From Syntrophobacterales bacterium (lineage in GTDB: Bacteria > Desulfobacterota > Desulfobaccia > Desulfobaccales > 0-14-0-80-60-11): a stretch of 5,287 nucleotides of DNA. Below the pieces are notes generated by a model, which saw only the letters and a list, made by a program, of their open reading frames with translations, had not been told where the DNA came from and did no database searches. Made by a program: the position numbers and the translations under genes. Location of the stretch: contig JALNYP010000130.1 of the NCBI GenBank assembly GCA_023229795.1, forward strand, positions 1-5,287, given 5' to 3'. Positions 4,269 to 5,287 of this stretch are shown one piece after another. The stretch's first letter is position 1. Each line of letters begins with the position of its first letter.

Positions 4269-4739
4269 TCATCTTCGAGAACGCACCGCCAACGCCACCC
4301 TGCCATTACCGTAATTCATGCTGTGCCAGCCCTGCAGGTTGTTGTAGAAGGCTAAGCCCCAGACTGACCAGTCGTTTCTCAACTCCCCGGACCATGCCCA
4401 GGCCCCTTTGACCTGAAATAGGGGGTCCATATTGTAAGGGGAGGCCCCTTTTTGATAGATGGCTTTCAATTCCGCCATGGTGGGCAGGCGCCAGCCGCCC
4501 CCGTCCACGGTGAGACTCTCCGTCCAGGCCTTGGCCTCGCGCCAGGTGTTGTCCTCGTTGGGGCCAACATACCACTCAAGGCCAGTGACGCGGTCGGTGA
4601 TCACGCCATTATTGGCTTTGCTAAATCTTGGTTGCCCCTGGCCCTCCACCACCTGGGCCTCCAGGGGGCTGCTCTGGCCGAAACCCCACACCACCAACAA
4701 AATCAAAGCCATCATACTCAAACGATACCATCGTGCCAT
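4269..4739 (-). CDS. Exported DUF1566 (Lcl-C) domain protein
   Basis: A 156-residue protein with a signal peptide (MARWYR, hydrophobic 8-21, likely cleavage LEA|Q near 28) and a single DUF1566/Lcl C-terminal domain. Family hallmarks are NNGVITDRVTGLEWYVG (43-59), WREAKAW (66-72), GGGWRLPTMAELKAIY (80-95), WAWSGEL (114-120) and the closing GNGRVALAVRSR (144-155). The domain is C-type-lectin-like (FGE/sulfatase-modifying-factor related in fold) and occurs in surface or periplasmic proteins of many Desulfobacterota; the ligand is not known. An in-frame ATG 63 bases further upstream would hide the signal peptide and lacks a ribosome site. The ATG at 4737-4739 has GGGAGG seven bases upstream and is preferred. 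It has its own promoter and a hairpin-bearing leader. Confidence 0.92.
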   Translation of the reverse strand: MARWYRLSMMALILLVVWGFGQSSPLEAQVVEGQGQPRFSKANNGVITDRVTGLEWYVGPNEDNTWREAKAWTESLTVDGGGWRLPTMAELKAIYQKGASPYNMDPLFQVKGAWAWSGELRNDWSVWGLAFYNNLQGWHSMNYGNGRVALAVRSRR

Positions 4740-4775
4740 ATTTAGGCCTCCCGGTGTTAGTTGGGTAAAAATGCC

Positions 4776-4820
4776 GAGGATAGGTTCTAAAACGATCCTC
4801 ATCCCGAAGCCAATTCTTCG
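4776..4820 (-). promoter_or_regulatory. Two hairpins in the DUF1566 leader
   Basis: In the minus-strand transcript, CGAAG/CTTCG (4805-4820, six-base loop) is followed by GAGGAT/ATCCTC (4776-4800, 13-base loop). The ribosome binding site comes about 25 bases later. Both fall within the roughly 97-base leader predicted from the promoter at 4843-4870. They may stabilise the message or control translation; neither has a T-run. Confidence 0.35.
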
Positions 4821-4842
4821 CTCAGGCGGAAGGATGGTGCAA

Positions 4843-4870
4843 ATTTTAGTGCGAAGTTAATTTTTTTCAA
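4843..4870 (-). promoter_or_regulatory. Sigma70-like promoter for the DUF1566 gene
   Basis: TTGAAA (4865-4870), a 16-base spacer and TAAAAT (4843-4848) on the minus strand. The -35 box ends about eight bases from the presumed left end of the insertion sequence, so sequences further upstream of the promoter have probably been displaced by the insertion. Confidence 0.6.
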
Positions 4871-4877
4871 AAGTTTT

Positions 4878-5287
4878 GAGCCTCTTGCAAAAATCTTTTG
4901 AGGGTTGATTCATTGAAAATTTAAGTTCCATCGGCGCTCCTGTGCTAGGGTGATCTTGTGAGAAAAACCGGAGGCATAGTGAGGTGTCGATGAAGCTTGG
5001 GGAAGCAGTATCATGGTTAATGGGGACATTGCAACGTAATTTGATTCCTGGACTGGAAGAATGCTGCGAGCGTCCGTTAACCGATAAGGAACAGCAATTA
5101 GTCAGCATCTTGGCAGTGGTCCAAATCGAGAAATTTGTCGGTCGGCGCGCCCTTCGATTCGGCCGGAAGCCCCGGGAACGCCAGGCTTTGGCCCGGGCCT
5201 TTGTGGGCAAGGCGGTGTATAACCACCCCAACACCCGTGCCACGATTGAGGCCTTGCGGGCCGCGCCGGTCTTGCGGCGCATCTGCG
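4878..5287 (+). mobile_element. Insertion sequence, left part (DUF772-type transposase)
   Basis: The transposase gene starts at 4990. The left boundary is placed near gagcctcttgcaaaaa (4878-4893) because ends of this form recur in bacterial ISs, as I recall, and because the DUF1566 promoter starts just outside it. The other end and any target duplication are beyond the window, so the boundary, family and intactness are unproven. Confidence 0.6.
4990..5287 (+). CDS. Transposase with N-terminal DUF772 domain, 5' part
   Basis: Ninety-nine residues are visible before the window ends. Residues 30-56 (LTDKEQQLVSILAVVQIEKF then VGRRALR) and 61-99 (PRERQALARAFVGKAVYNHP, NTRATIEALRAAPVLRRIC) match the DUF772 N-terminal region of IS5/IS1182-like transposases. 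There, a typical member reads LARAF.AKAV.N.PTTRALIE.L followed by LRR.CGWE. The DDE catalytic core would lie to the right. The ATG at 4990 is given as the start. The in-frame GTG at 4984 is an alternative with a better-placed GGAGG (4970-4974, nine bases away), giving two extra residues. A long open frame on the opposite strand is its antisense shadow. Confidence 0.85.
   Translation, partial: MKLGEAVSWLMGTLQRNLIPGLEECCERPLTDKEQQLVSILAVVQIEKFVGRRALRFGRKPRERQALARAFVGKAVYNHPNTRATIEALRAAPVLRRIC

Noticed and set aside
4740..4802. Longer start for the DUF1566 protein (ATG at 4802)
   Set aside because: It has no ribosome site and would bury the signal peptide, and 4737-4739 has GGGAGG at ideal distance.
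4857..5282. Minus-strand 141-codon frame across the insertion sequence
   Set aside because: It is antisense to the transposase frame and runs through the presumed IS end; its product is arginine- and proline-rich shadow sequence.

Overview
The window looks like an accessory chromosomal stretch of a Gram-negative environmental bacterium with moderate G+C, possibly a Desulfobacterota-type sulfate- or syntrophy-associated lineage. That placement is inference from protein flavour: small Sec-exported proteins, DUF3309, DUF1566, and an IS whose end resembles ones I associate with that group. No taxonomic marker gene is present. Almost every gene has a clear AGGAGG-type Shine-Dalgarno site, which makes the starts fairly secure.

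Left part, all minus strand: an N-terminal fragment of a PAS-domain sensor (1-403); a secreted fasciclin (FAS1) protein (585-1094) bracketed by a 28-bp inverted repeat; a 51-residue DUF3309 membrane microprotein (1246-1401); an exported beta-rich protein of unknown function (1479-1901); and an exported Gln/Arg/Glu-rich coiled-coil protein (1936-2235). Between 2236 and 2665 no gene is credible. This gap holds a long putative leader with a nested palindrome (2362-2469), one copy of a 37-bp repeat also found before the DUF3309 gene, and an AT-rich segment with two divergent sigma70-like promoters.

Middle part, plus strand: the strong promoter at 2619-2647 drives a 58-residue MerR/excisionase-type HTH protein (2666-2842). 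It is followed by a short possible relic ORF, a cytoplasmic discoidin-like beta-sandwich protein (2939-3412) and a 74-residue coiled-coil protein (3500-3724).

Right part: two minus-strand genes, an unrecognised 112-residue helical protein (3781-4119) and an exported DUF1566/Lcl-C protein (4269-4739). The latter has its own promoter and a leader with two hairpins. An insertion sequence begins close to 4878 and runs off the window with the 5' part of its transposase gene (4990 onward).

How the genes work together: the left block looks like a set of envelope or stress-type small exported proteins, several probably co-transcribed. The plus-strand trio may be a small regulator-plus-binding-protein operon. 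No known defence system, CRISPR array, RNA gene or metabolic pathway is recognisable. The best candidates for something undescribed are the structured leader at 2362-2469, the repeat-bracketed fasciclin cassette, and the HTH/discoidin/coiled-coil trio.
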